Of a stretch of DNA of 64,000 nucleotides, positions 1 through 8,454 are shown piece after piece. The position numbers were made by a program, and so were the translations under genes. Within the stretch, counting starts at the first letter, position 1. Each line of letters opens with the position of its first letter. The notes under the pieces were generated by a model. The model was not told the DNA's origin, made no database searches, and saw nothing but the letters and a program-made list of their open reading frames with translations. The DNA lies in contig JAPSLC010000011.1 of the NCBI GenBank assembly GCA_031181345.1, positions 45,995 through 109,994 on the forward strand. The letters are read 5' to 3'. The DNA is from Cupriavidus sp. GTDB taxonomy: Bacteria > Pseudomonadota > Gammaproteobacteria > Burkholderiales > Burkholderiaceae.

Positions 1-2
1 CG

Positions 3-599
3 CTCGACGGCAGCCGCGGCTCGGCGCTGGACTTGCTGATGGTGCCCGAGCTGCGCGCGGTCTTCGTCGCCAGCGCGGTGCTGTCCGCGGCCTGGGACCT
101 GCACGCCTTCCTGATCCCGATCCAGGGCACGCGCGTGGGCCTGTCGCCCTCGTCGATCGGCTGGGTGCTCGGCGCCTTCGCGATCGCCACGCTGGCGATC
201 CGCATTGCGATGCCGCTGGTCACGCGCCATCTGTCCGAATGGAAGATCATCCGCGGCGCGCTGCTGGTCGGCGGCATCGCCTACCTGCTCTACCCCTTCG
301 TCTCGACCTTCTGGCTGATGTGCTGCCTGGCGTTCGTGCTTGGCCTGGCGCTGGGCAGCGCGCAGCCCAACGTGATGAACATCCTGCATAGCGCGTCGCC
401 GTCAGGCCGCGCTGGCGAGGCGCTGGGCCTGCGCTCGGCCGTGCTGAACACCAGCCAGGTGGTATGGCCGCTGACCTTCGGCGTGGTCGGCACCGCGCTG
501 GGCATGCTGCCGATCTTCCTGTCGATGGCCGGCGCGATGGGCGTGGCCGGCTTCTATTCGCGCGGCCAGACGCGCAAGCTGCCGCCCCCCGCCGCCTGA
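3..599 (+). CDS. MFS transporter, C-terminal part (gene starts before the window)
   Basis: The frame is open from the left edge, so this is only the C-terminal part of a longer gene. The visible ~198 residues are strongly hydrophobic, with about five to six membrane-spanning stretches (for example around [20 protein letters not shown] and [20 protein letters not shown]), a pattern typical of the second half of a major facilitator superfamily permease in the inner membrane. The conserved-looking segment [13 protein letters not shown] and the short basic tail after the last helix fit MFS exporters. The substrate cannot be told from this fragment. It ends about 165 bp before pdxH and is probably a separate transcription unit. 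Confidence 0.75.
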   Translation, partial: LDGSRGSALDLLMVPELRAVFVASAVLSAAWDLHAFLIPIQGTRVGLSPSSIGWVLGAFAIATLAIRIAMPLVTRHLSEWKIIRGALLVGGIAYLLYPFVSTFWLMCCLAFVLGLALGSAQPNVMNILHSASPSGRAGEALGLRSAVLNTSQVVWPLTFGVVGTALGMLPIFLSMAGAMGVAGFYSRGQTRKLPPPAA

Positions 600-765
600 G
601 GCCCCGCACCGCCGGAGCCGGCTCGCGAGCCCGGATGCCTTCGCTATACTCCAGGCATCCGGAACCGCATATCGACCGCGCACGCCGCTGTGCCGGCGCT
701 ATCGGAGACCCGTTCAGGACGTTTCAGCCATTCCCTCCCGCGGCCGTGCCGCTGCCCTTCCCGCC

Positions 766-1404
766 ATGACGCAACTCGCCGATCTCCGTCGTACCTATGT
801 GCTCGGTTCGCTGACCGAAGCCGATGTCGCGCCCCAACCCATCGCGCAATTCGAACGCTGGTTCGAGGAAGCGCTGACCGCCAAGCTGCCCGAGCCGAAT
901 GCGATGACGCTGGCCACGGTCGACGCCAGCGGCCAGCCCTCGGCCCGCATCGTGCTGCTCAAGGGCATCGACGCGCAGGGCTTCACCTTCTTCACCAACT
1001 ACGAGAGCCGCAAGGGGCTGGACCTCGCGGTCAATCCGCGCGCGGCGCTGCTGTTCCACTGGGTCCAGCTCGAACGGCAGGTTCGCATCGAAGGCGTCGT
1101 CGAGAAAGTCAGCGACGCCGAGAGCGATGCCTACTTTGCCTCGCGACCGCTGGGCTCGCGCATCGGCGCCTGGGCCTCGGCGCAGAGCCAGGAGGTGTCG
1201 GACCGCGCGCTGCTGGAGGAGCGCGAGGCCGAGTTCCGCCAGCGCTTCGGCGAGAACCCGCCGCGGCCGCCGCATTGGGGCGGCTATCGCGTGGCGCCGA
1301 CGCGCGTCGAATTCTGGCAGGGCCGCCCGTCGCGGCTGCACGATCGCATCGCTTATCTGCGCCAGCCCGACGGCAGCTGGCGCATCGCGCGGCTGTCGCC
1401 GTAA
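766..1404 (+). CDS. pdxH: Pyridoxamine/pyridoxine 5'-phosphate oxidase
   Basis: FMN-dependent oxidase that converts pyridoxine 5'-phosphate or pyridoxamine 5'-phosphate to pyridoxal 5'-phosphate, the last step of vitamin B6 synthesis and salvage, in the cytoplasm. The 212 residues match the family length. FMN-binding residues are recognisable at about 61-66 (RIVLLK) and 76-83 (FTNYESRK), and the C-terminal signature lies at about 171-195 (WGGYRVAP, then [11 protein letters not shown]). The segment [14 protein letters not shown] at 129-142 is the PLP/FMN contact region. The ATG at 766 gives the expected N-terminus. It stands alone between an MFS gene and cfa. Confidence 0.95.
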   Translation: MTQLADLRRTYVLGSLTEADVAPQPIAQFERWFEEALTAKLPEPNAMTLATVDASGQPSARIVLLKGIDAQGFTFFTNYESRKGLDLAVNPRAALLFHWVQLERQVRIEGVVEKVSDAESDAYFASRPLGSRIGAWASAQSQEVSDRALLEEREAEFRQRFGENPPRPPHWGGYRVAPTRVEFWQGRPSRLHDRIAYLRQPDGSWRIARLSP

Positions 1405-1670
1405 GTCGCCGCGGCGCCGCGTGAGTGCTCCCATCAGCGGCGCGAAGTTTTGCCCCTGTCATTGATATGGGGTCCAGGCAGTGCACTGCACACCGGCGCA
1501 GTTTGGCGTATAAAGTGAAACGCCAGACGCACCGGGCAGCGGGCTCTGGCGTTGGGTATGGCACAGTCTGATATATCGGAAGACGCAGCCGAAAACGAAG
1601 TGGAAGACGTAGCCGCGCCCACAGTTGTTCGTTGGAGAAGTATGCCGCCATTCATCAGGAGGAAAGCCGC

Positions 1671-2903
1671 ATGTTTTTCAAGCAAGCACTGGACACGCAA
1701 CTGGAGCGCTGGGTCGCGGAGCTGCGCGACAAGGCCAACCTGCCCGTCAAGCTGCGGCTCTGGAATGGCCACGAATACGCGCTGGGCAACTTCGAACAAC
1801 CGGCGGTCACGCTGACCGTGCGCGAGGCCGGCGCGCTGCCGCTGCTGCTGACGCCGACGCTGGACAACCTGGGCGAGGCCTACGTCCAGCAGAAGATCGA
1901 TCTGGAGGGCAAGCTCGCCGACATCATCGCGGTCGGCTACGGCTTCTCCCGCGCCACCACGCAACTGGCCGGCAGCACGCTGGCGCGCGTCGCGCAGCGC
2001 TTCACCCATACCAGGCAGGCAGACAAGGCGTCGATCGAATACCACTACGACGTCTCCAACGATTTCTACAAGTTGTGGCTGGACCCGAACATGGTCTACT
2101 CGTGCGCCTACTTCGAGCACGGCACCGAGGACCTGGCCACCGCGCAACTGAAAAAGATCGACCACATCCTGACCAAGATCCGCGTGCAGCCGGGCCAGAC
2201 GCTGCTCGACATCGGCTGCGGCTGGGGCGCGCTGGTGCTGCGCGCCGCGCAGAAGTTCGGCGCGCGCTGTGTGGGCATCACGCTGTCGGAAAACCAGTTC
2301 GCGCTGGCAACCGAGCGGGTCCGGCAGGCCGGGCTGCAGGACCAGATCGAGATCCGCCTGCAGGACTACCGCGACGTCGGCGGGACCTTCGACCGCATCA
2401 CCAGCGTCGGCATGTTCGAGCATGTCGGCAAGGAAAACCTGGTCACCTACTTCAGCCGCATGTGCGAGCTGCTGGCCGACGACGGCATCGCGATGAACCA
2501 CGGCATCACCTCGCCGGACCCGGACAGCGGCAAGGTGCCGATGGACGGCGCGCAATTCATGGACCGCTACGTGTTCCCGCAGGGCGAGCTGCCGCATATC
2601 GGCATGGTGCTGCATACGCTGGCCAAGGGCGGCCTCGAGGCCTACGACGTCGAACTGCTGCGCCGGCACTATGCGCAGACGCTGCGGCACTGGGCCGAGA
2701 ACTTCGAGACGCATGGCGAGACCATCCGCGCGATGGTCGGCGAGAAGAAATACCGCATCTGGCGCGTCTATCTGGCCGGCTGCGCGCAGGCCTTCGACAG
2801 CGAGAAGATGTCGATCTACCAGGTGGTCTGCCACAAGGGCACCCAGCCGTCGAACACGCTGCCCTGGTCGCGGCATTACATCTACGACAAGACGCTTGAT
2901 TGA
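1671..2903 (+). CDS. cfa: Cyclopropane-fatty-acyl-phospholipid synthase
   Basis: SAM-dependent enzyme that adds a methylene bridge across double bonds of unsaturated acyl chains in membrane phospholipids, usually late in growth or under acid stress. The start at 1671 is chosen because AGGAGG lies at 1657-1662 with an ideal spacing; an in-frame upstream ATG at 1632 lacks such a site. The 410-residue product has the family's substrate region SIEYHYDVSNDFYKLW at about 121 onward, the SAM motif LLDIGCGWG near 178-186, and the conserved SVGMFEHVG stretch. The C-terminal EKMSIYQVVCHKG is also typical. About 265 bp of promoter region separate it from pdxH. Confidence 0.95.
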   Translation: MFFKQALDTQLERWVAELRDKANLPVKLRLWNGHEYALGNFEQPAVTLTVREAGALPLLLTPTLDNLGEAYVQQKIDLEGKLADIIAVGYGFSRATTQLAGSTLARVAQRFTHTRQADKASIEYHYDVSNDFYKLWLDPNMVYSCAYFEHGTEDLATAQLKKIDHILTKIRVQPGQTLLDIGCGWGALVLRAAQKFGARCVGITLSENQFALATERVRQAGLQDQIEIRLQDYRDVGGTFDRITSVGMFEHVGKENLVTYFSRMCELLADDGIAMNHGITSPDPDSGKVPMDGAQFMDRYVFPQGELPHIGMVLHTLAKGGLEAYDVELLRRHYAQTLRHWAENFETHGETIRAMVGEKKYRIWRVYLAGCAQAFDSEKMSIYQVVCHKGTQPSNTLPWSRHYIYDKTLD

Positions 2904-2907
2904 CGAT

Positions 2908-4005
2908 TTGTTTGGCGACCTGCCGCCTGCATCCGCAACGCCAACCGAAAAGTCACTGGGTCCCCGCCTGCGCGGGGATGACGCCGCACCAGACAGAGGT
3001 GTCGTCCCCGCGAAAGCGGGGACCCAGCGTCTTCGGCGCGGCAAGACGGTCCAGCCCGTCGCCGCCTCCGCCGAACTGGCGGCGCTGGCTGCCCGGCTGC
3101 CCCGCCACCTCTACCTCGGCACCTCGACCTGGTCCTACCCCGGCTGGAAAGGCCTGGTCTACGACGGCGACTACAGCGACAGCCTGCTGTCGCGCAAGGG
3201 ACTCGCCGCCTACGCCAGCCATCCGCTGCTGCGCGCGGCCGGCGTCGATCGCGGCTTCTACGCGCCGATTCCGCTGGCGGACTACCTGGCCTACGCGGCG
3301 CAGGTGCCCGACGATTTCCGCTTCCTGGTCAAGGCGCCCGCCAGCGTCTGCGATCCGTGGCTGCGCGCCAGCAATGGCGCCGGGCGGCTGGCCAATGCGG
3401 CGTTTCTCGATGTGGAGATCGCGATCCGCGATTTCATCACGCCGGCCACCGCCGGGCTCGGCGCCAAGTGCGGGCCGCTGTTGTTCCAGCTATCGCCGCT
3501 GCGCGCGATGGCCGCCGATGCCGCGGGCTTCCTGGAGCGGCTCGACGCCTTCCTGTCGGCGCTGCCCGCGCTCGATCCGGTGCAGACGCCCAACGCCTGC
3601 TATGCGGTCGAGTTGCGCGACCCCGAACTGCTGACCCCGCGCTTCATCAAGCTGCTGCGCTCGCATGGCGTGCGCTTCGGCTGCGCCGCGCGCGACCGCA
3701 TGCCGCCGCTGGCGCGCCTGGCCCCGGCGCAGGCGCTGCGCGATGAAGGCGAGCCGGGGCCGCTGGTGCTGCGCTGGCTGCTGCATCAGGGCTATGGCTA
3801 CGAGCAGGCCGAGGCGGCCTTCGAGCCGTTCGACCGGCTGCACGTGCTCGATCCGCAGACGCTGGCGGCCGCGGCCGACCTGGCCGTGCGCACGCTGCAG
3901 GCCGGGCAGCCGGCCTATCTGATCGTCAGCAACAACGCCGAGGGCTGCGCGCCGCTGACGCTGGCGCGGCTGGCCGAGGCAATCGCGCAGCGGCTGGGCG
4001 TGTAG
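2908..4005 (+). CDS. DUF72 (YecE-like) family protein
   Basis: The core from about nt 3115 on (LGTSTWSYPGWKG, then FYAPIPLADY, FRFLVKAPASV and YLIVSNNAEG) is a DUF72 TIM-barrel-like protein of unknown biochemical role. The start is a problem. In this frame there is no ATG or GTG after the cfa stop; only TTG at 2908 (or 2896) precedes the conserved domain, and the stretch between is a translated dispersed repeat ([19 protein letters not shown]). Either the protein carries about 50 repeat-derived residues at its N-terminus or it begins at an unusual codon such as CTG. It follows cfa within a few bases and may be co-transcribed. Domain assignment is solid; the start is not. Confidence 0.75.
   Translation: MFGDLPPASATPTEKSLGPRLRGDDAAPDRGVVPAKAGTQRLRRGKTVQPVAASAELAALAARLPRHLYLGTSTWSYPGWKGLVYDGDYSDSLLSRKGLAAYASHPLLRAAGVDRGFYAPIPLADYLAYAAQVPDDFRFLVKAPASVCDPWLRASNGAGRLANAAFLDVEIAIRDFITPATAGLGAKCGPLLFQLSPLRAMAADAAGFLERLDAFLSALPALDPVQTPNACYAVELRDPELLTPRFIKLLRSHGVRFGCAARDRMPPLARLAPAQALRDEGEPGPLVLRWLLHQGYGYEQAEAAFEPFDRLHVLDPQTLAAAADLAVRTLQAGQPAYLIVSNNAEGCAPLTLARLAEAIAQRLGV
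2948..3034. repeat. Dispersed inverted repeat, copy A
   Basis: Two ~34-bp arms in inverted orientation (2948-2982 and 3001-3034), each itself palindromic around CCCCGC...GCGGGG and carrying the flank CACTGGGT/ACCCAGCG. Related copies lie at 14406-14474 and 23048-23149. This copy sits in the 5' end of the DUF72 reading frame and is apparently translated. Confidence 0.85.
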
Positions 4006-4038
4006 CTTCCCACCGCTGCCGCTGCCATCGACGCGCGC

Positions 4039-4584
4039 TTACTGCGCGCGCAGCCGATGGGCGAAGCTCTTGCGGAACTTGGCGACCTTGGGCGAGATCA
4101 CGAAGGCGCAATAGCCCTGTTCCGGATGATTGCGGAAGTAGTTCTGGTGATAGGCCTCGGCGCGCCAGTAGCGCTGCGCCGGCTCGACCTGCGTGACCAG
4201 CGGGCCGTCGTAGAGCTGGCGCGCGGCGATGTCGGCCATCACCTGCTGCGCGGTGTCGCGCTGCGCGTCCGAGTGGGTGTAGATCACCGAGCGGTATTGC
4301 GTGCCGACGTCGTTGCCCTGGCGATTGAGCGTGGTCGGATCGTGGATCGCGAAGAAGATCTCCAGGATCTCGCGATAGGAGATCGCCGACGGGTCGAACG
4401 ACACCCGCACCACTTCGGCATGGCCGGTGTCGCCGCTGCAGACCTGCTCATAACTGGGATCGTCGACATGGCCGCCGGTATAGCCGGACTCCACCGCGGT
4501 CACCCCTTCGACCTGCTGATAGACCGCCTCCAGGCACCAGAAGCAGCCGCCACCGAGCGTGGCGATTTCGGTTCGATCTTGCAT
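4039..4584 (-). CDS. msrA: Peptide-methionine (S)-S-oxide reductase MsrA
   Basis: Reduces methionine-S-sulfoxide in proteins and free methionine, repairing oxidative damage with thioredoxin as reductant. The 181-residue protein carries the MsrA signature GCFWCLE at residues 13-19 with the catalytic Cys at 14, followed by the family stretch VESGYTGG and the HAEVVRVSFDP segment. YRSVIYTHSD and FRNHPEQGYCAFVI are further family hallmarks. It is the last gene on the minus strand after the CoA ligase, 60 bp away, but has no obvious functional link to that cluster. It converges with the DUF72 gene; the 33-bp gap holds no clear terminator. Confidence 0.95.
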   Translation of the reverse strand: MQDRTEIATLGGGCFWCLEAVYQQVEGVTAVESGYTGGHVDDPSYEQVCSGDTGHAEVVRVSFDPSAISYREILEIFFAIHDPTTLNRQGNDVGTQYRSVIYTHSDAQRDTAQQVMADIAARQLYDGPLVTQVEPAQRYWRAEAYHQNYFRNHPEQGYCAFVISPKVAKFRKSFAHRLRAQ

Positions 4585-4643
4585 GGATGCTTACCCGTTG
4601 GGATGCGCCGCACGGCGCGATCGACCGATGATACCCGCCGCGC

Positions 4644-6242
4644 TCAGATCGTGCCGCCGCCGCCGCTGCCGCCGGTATTGCCACGGGCCGCCTCCAGCGT
4701 CGCGCGCAACTGCGGCTTCAGTACCTTGCCGAGCGCGCTCTTGGGCAGCATGTCGAGCAGCACCACCTCGCGCGGCAGCTTGAAGCGGGCGATGCGGGCG
4801 GCCAGCGTCTCGCGCAACGGCTCGGTCGCCAGCGCGGCGCGGTCCGCGTGCGGCGCCGGCACGATGACCGCGACCGGCACCTCGCCCCAGCGCGGATCCG
4901 GCAAACCCACCACCGCGCATTCGGCCACGCCGGGCAGCGCGACCAGCGCATTCTCGATCTCGGCCGGATAGATGTTCTCGCCGCCGGAGATGATCATGTC
5001 CTTGCTGCGCCCGACCACCTCGATGCAGCCGTCGGCGTCGCGATGCCCGAGATCGCCCGAGCGGAACCAGCCGTCGACGAAGCCGGGATGGGAAGGCTCG
5101 CGCCAGTAGCCCTGCATCAGGTTGCTGGCGCGGATGCAGATCTCGCCAACCTCCCCTTCTGCCACTTGCTCGCCGTCGCGGCCGATCAGCCGCACCTGCG
5201 CCTCGGGCTGCGGCCAGCCGGCATAGCCGGGCCGCGCCATCGCCTCGGACAGTCGCAGCACGATCGAGACCGGTCCGGTCTCGGTGGCGCCGTAGACCTG
5301 GCCCAGCGGCACCCCGCGCGCATGGAAGGCATCGATATACGCGCGCGGGATGGTCGATGAGCCGGCCATCACGCCGCGCAGCACGGTCAGATCGGCGCCG
5401 GCCCAGCCGGGATGGTCGAGCACCGCGCGCAGCGTGGCCGGCACCATCAGGGACAGCGTGGGCCGCGCCTGCGCCAGGGCCTCGAGCCAGGCGCCCGGCG
5501 TGAAGCGCTCGTGCAGCGTCACCTGCGCGCCGAGCAGCAGCGCCGGCACGGTCTGGATGCACAGCCCGCCCACATGGAACATCGGCAGCGTCGACAGGAC
5601 ATGGTCGGTCTCGCGCATGTCGTGCGCCCACCAACTGGCGCGCGCATTGGCCAGCAGCGCGGCCTGCGTATGCAGCGCGCCCTTGGGCTGGCCGGTGGTG
5701 CCGGAGGTGTAGACCAGCAGCAGCGGCGTGTCGTCGGGCATCGGCCCGATCGGCGCTTCGGCGGGCTCGGGCGGCGCCGGGCTGTCGATCAGGCGGTCGA
5801 TATGGGCGTGGCGCACCGTGCCGCCCGCGCCTTCTCCCGCGCGCGCCACCGCCGCGGCGGCATCCGCATGCGCATCGTCATGAAAGATCGCGCGCACGCC
5901 GGCGTGCGCCGCGATGGCGGCGAGCTCGGGCACCGCCAGCCGGTAGTTCAGCGGCACGAAGATCGCGCCGAGCCGCGCGCAGGCGAACAGCAGTGCCAGT
6001 TGCAGATCGTGGTTCAGGCACAGCGTGGCCACGCGGTCGCCGCGCGCGATGCCCCAGTCGGCCAGCAGATGCGCGGCGACGCGTTCGATGCGGCTCCACA
6101 GCTTGGCGTAGCCGATCGTACGGCCGCGGAAATGCAGCGCCGGGCGTTGCGGCTGCGTGTCGGCCAGTGCGTGCAGCGGCCGCAGCAGCGCGCCGACGCT
6201 GGCCGCATCCAGATGCGGCCGCCCTCCGCAGGCGCCGCTCAT
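4644..6242 (-). CDS. AMP-forming acyl-CoA synthetase/ligase
   Basis: Member of the ANL superfamily that activates a carboxylic acid with ATP and loads it on CoA. The 532 residues show the P-loop LVYTSGTTGQPKG near 175-190, YGATETG, the hinge region WFRSGDLG followed by VVGRSKDMIISGGENIYP, and the C-terminal catalytic Lys in KSALGKVLK. The start ATG (6242) overlaps the stop of the upstream acyl-CoA-dehydrogenase-like gene as ATGA, so the two are translationally coupled. Its place at the end of the NicX-like cluster suggests that it activates a ring-cleavage product or a side-chain acid; the substrate is unknown. The Gly-rich tail (GGSGGGG) is probably disordered. Confidence 0.88.
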   Translation of the reverse strand: MSGACGGRPHLDAASVGALLRPLHALADTQPQRPALHFRGRTIGYAKLWSRIERVAAHLLADWGIARGDRVATLCLNHDLQLALLFACARLGAIFVPLNYRLAVPELAAIAAHAGVRAIFHDDAHADAAAAVARAGEGAGGTVRHAHIDRLIDSPAPPEPAEAPIGPMPDDTPLLLVYTSGTTGQPKGALHTQAALLANARASWWAHDMRETDHVLSTLPMFHVGGLCIQTVPALLLGAQVTLHERFTPGAWLEALAQARPTLSLMVPATLRAVLDHPGWAGADLTVLRGVMAGSSTIPRAYIDAFHARGVPLGQVYGATETGPVSIVLRLSEAMARPGYAGWPQPEAQVRLIGRDGEQVAEGEVGEICIRASNLMQGYWREPSHPGFVDGWFRSGDLGHRDADGCIEVVGRSKDMIISGGENIYPAEIENALVALPGVAECAVVGLPDPRWGEVPVAVIVPAPHADRAALATEPLRETLAARIARFKLPREVVLLDMLPKSALGKVLKPQLRATLEAARGNTGGSGGGGTI

Positions 6243-7483
6243 TCGTCGCGCTCGCCCGGTTCGTACAGCGTCTCGCGGCCCATGCGGTCCAGGATCAGCT
6301 CGGCGGTCCACGGCAGCATCAGCGCGCCGCAGCGCGAATCGCGATAGAGCCGCTCGAGTGGCAGGTCCTTCAGCATCGATTGGCCGCCGCAGGTGCGGAT
6401 CGCCAGCCGCGCGATATCGTTGGCGCCCTCCATCACCGCGTAGTGCGCGGCATAAAGGCGCATGCGCTGGTCCTTCGACGGATTGGGGCGCGCCTCGTGG
6501 ATGACGCGCCAGAACAGCGAGCGCATCGACTCGAGCTGGATGCGCATCTGCGCCACCGCGATCTGCTTGGTCGGATACATGCGGCGCTTGACCGGCGGCT
6601 GGCCGGGCACCTCGCCGCGCAGGTATTGCACGGTGAAGTCGTAGGCGGCCTGCGCCACGCCCAGATAGGTAGGCGACAGCGTGAAGAACATCGCCGGCCA
6701 GGTCTGCGCGGCCTTGTAGTAGACGCCGCGCGGCATCAGCTGCTCGTCGTCCGGCACAAACACGTCCTTGAGCAGCAGCGTGCGCGAGACCGTGCCGCGC
6801 ATGCCCATCGGGTCCCAGTCGCCGGTCACGGTCAGGCCCTCGGCCTTGCCCGGCACCGCGATATACAGCGTGTCGCGCATGTCGGGATGATGGTCGCCGC
6901 GGTCCTCGGTGCAGAGGATGCCGTAGTAGTCGGCCGCGCCCGACAGCGAGGCGAAGATCTTGCGGCCGTTCAGCAGCCAGCCGCCCTCGACCTTGCGCGC
7001 GGTGGTGCCGAACGGCGCCTTGCCGGCCGCGGCCGCCGAGCCTTCCGAGAATGGCTGCGCGTAGACGGCGCCGTCCTTGACCACGCGCGCGAAATGCAAT
7101 TCCCGCCGGACCGCGTGTTGGGCGCGCTGCGCGTCCGTCATCGCGATGCCGTCGGCCAGCATGCCCGTCCACATGGTCGAGCAGATATGCATGTTGTAGG
7201 TCAGCGCGGTGGCGCCGCAGAAGCGGCCGATCTCCGCGCCGATCATGCAGTAGGTCGCGAAGTCCGCGCCCTCGCCGCCGAAGGCCTTCGGCACGCACAG
7301 CGCCAGCAGCCCGGCCTCGCGCAGGTCGTCGTAGTTGGCGAACGGAAAGCTCGCCTCGCGGTCCCATTGCGCCGCGCGCGGCGCGAAGCGTTCGCGGCCG
7401 AGCCGGTTGGCCAGCGTCAGCAGACGGACCTGATCGTCGGTGAAGTCGGCCTCGCCGACGGCGGGAACGAAGTCCAGGGGCAT
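6239..7483 (-). CDS. Acyl-CoA dehydrogenase-fold flavoprotein without the usual catalytic Glu
   Basis: The 414 residues have the three-part acyl-CoA dehydrogenase fold: an N-terminal helical domain, a middle beta domain with AQPFSEGSAAAA and LLNGRKIFASLSGAADYY, and a C-terminal helical domain with GGQSMLKDLPLERLYRDSR. In ordinary acyl-CoA dehydrogenases RLYRDAR is followed by IYEGT, whose Glu is the catalytic base. Here the aligned residues are ALMLPWT, so that Glu is replaced by Leu. This is seen in ACAD-fold flavin monooxygenases (DszC-like, group D), which use reduced flavin from a partner reductase. A flavin reductase gene stands divergently in the same cluster. A true dehydrogenase with its base on another helix, as in isovaleryl-CoA dehydrogenase, remains possible. 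Confidence 0.8.
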   Translation of the reverse strand: MPLDFVPAVGEADFTDDQVRLLTLANRLGRERFAPRAAQWDREASFPFANYDDLREAGLLALCVPKAFGGEGADFATYCMIGAEIGRFCGATALTYNMHICSTMWTGMLADGIAMTDAQRAQHAVRRELHFARVVKDGAVYAQPFSEGSAAAAGKAPFGTTARKVEGGWLLNGRKIFASLSGAADYYGILCTEDRGDHHPDMRDTLYIAVPGKAEGLTVTGDWDPMGMRGTVSRTLLLKDVFVPDDEQLMPRGVYYKAAQTWPAMFFTLSPTYLGVAQAAYDFTVQYLRGEVPGQPPVKRRMYPTKQIAVAQMRIQLESMRSLFWRVIHEARPNPSKDQRMRLYAAHYAVMEGANDIARLAIRTCGGQSMLKDLPLERLYRDSRCGALMLPWTAELILDRMGRETLYEPGERDE

Positions 7484-7553
7484 GATGGTGTCTCTCGTGG
7501 TCAGCTTGTTATGGGTCCGGCGTGGGCCGCGTTGCCGCGCGTCGAAATTGGCG

Positions 7554-8411
7554 TCAGCGCACGGCGAAATGGCGCCGCAGGAAATCGAGCACGGCCGCGT
7601 TGAACAGCGCCGGCCGCTCCATGCAGGCCAGATGGCCGACGCCCGGCAGGCAGCGGTACTCGGCGCCCGGAATGCGCGCCGCCATCCGTTCCATCACCGC
7701 CGGCGCCGCATTGGCGTCGTGCTCGCCGGCCAGCGCGAGCACCGGCACCGCGATGCCCGCCAGCGCCGCGCGCTGGTCAAACCGCACCAGCGCATGCAGC
7801 GCGGCGCGATAGGTGTCGGGCGGCACGCTGGCCATCACCCGCGTGGCGAAGGCCACCGCGGCGGCCGGCGCATCGGGCGCGACCATGCCGCGCACGAGGC
7901 CCGCCGCCATCTCGCCCATGGTGCGGCCCGCGTCGAGCGGCGCGGTGCGCGCCGCGACGAAGTCGCGCTGCCAGTCGCCATCGGCCTTGCCGAAGGCCGG
8001 CGAGGTGCCGGACAGCACCATGCCGTCGATCACGGCGGGCATCGCCGCATAGGCCTGCTGCGCGACCATGCCGCCCATGCTGTGGCCGAGCAGCACCACG
8101 CGGCGACCCGCGTCGCGCTCGGCTTGCAGCACCGGCGCCAGCGCCGCGGCCAGGCCGGCGAAGTCGTACGGGTCGATCGTCGCGCTGTCGCCGTAGCCGG
8201 GCATGTCCCAGGCGACGGCGCGGTAGCCGGCCTCGACCAGCGCGTCGAATTGCTCCGGCCAGGCGGCCTTGCCGCCGCCGATGCCATGCAGCATCACCAC
8301 GGCAACGGGGCCCTCGCCGCGCGCCGCGGTGGCGATGCCGTTGGCGTGGCGGACCAGGGAATCGCGATTGGAAGCGCGATTGGAAGCGCGATCGGAATCC
8401 AGTTCGGACAT
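7554..8411 (-). CDS. Alpha/beta-fold hydrolase, possibly NicD-like
   Basis: A 285-residue serine hydrolase with the oxyanion-hole segment VVMLHGIGGGKAAW, the nucleophile elbow GHSMGG, an acid residue in LALAGEHDA, and the terminal His in GVGHLACMERP. Architecture fits N-formylmaleamate deformylase (NicD) and enol-lactonase-type enzymes. It lies directly downstream (43 bp) of the NicX-like dioxygenase, the same pairing as in nicotinate and picolinate degradation, so deformylation or hydrolysis of a ring-cleavage product is the likely role (inferred from context). The N-terminus holds a small direct repeat (three near-copies of a GCGATTGGAA-type unit), giving an SDRASNRASNRDS start that is probably disordered. 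Confidence 0.8.
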   Translation of the reverse strand: MSELDSDRASNRASNRDSLVRHANGIATAARGEGPVAVVMLHGIGGGKAAWPEQFDALVEAGYRAVAWDMPGYGDSATIDPYDFAGLAAALAPVLQAERDAGRRVVLLGHSMGGMVAQQAYAAMPAVIDGMVLSGTSPAFGKADGDWQRDFVAARTAPLDAGRTMGEMAAGLVRGMVAPDAPAAAVAFATRVMASVPPDTYRAALHALVRFDQRAALAGIAVPVLALAGEHDANAAPAVMERMAARIPGAEYRCLPGVGHLACMERPALFNAAVLDFLRRHFAVR

Positions 8412-8454
8412 CGAAGCTCCTTGCGGCGTGTCAGCCGGTCAGCGTGTCAACGTG

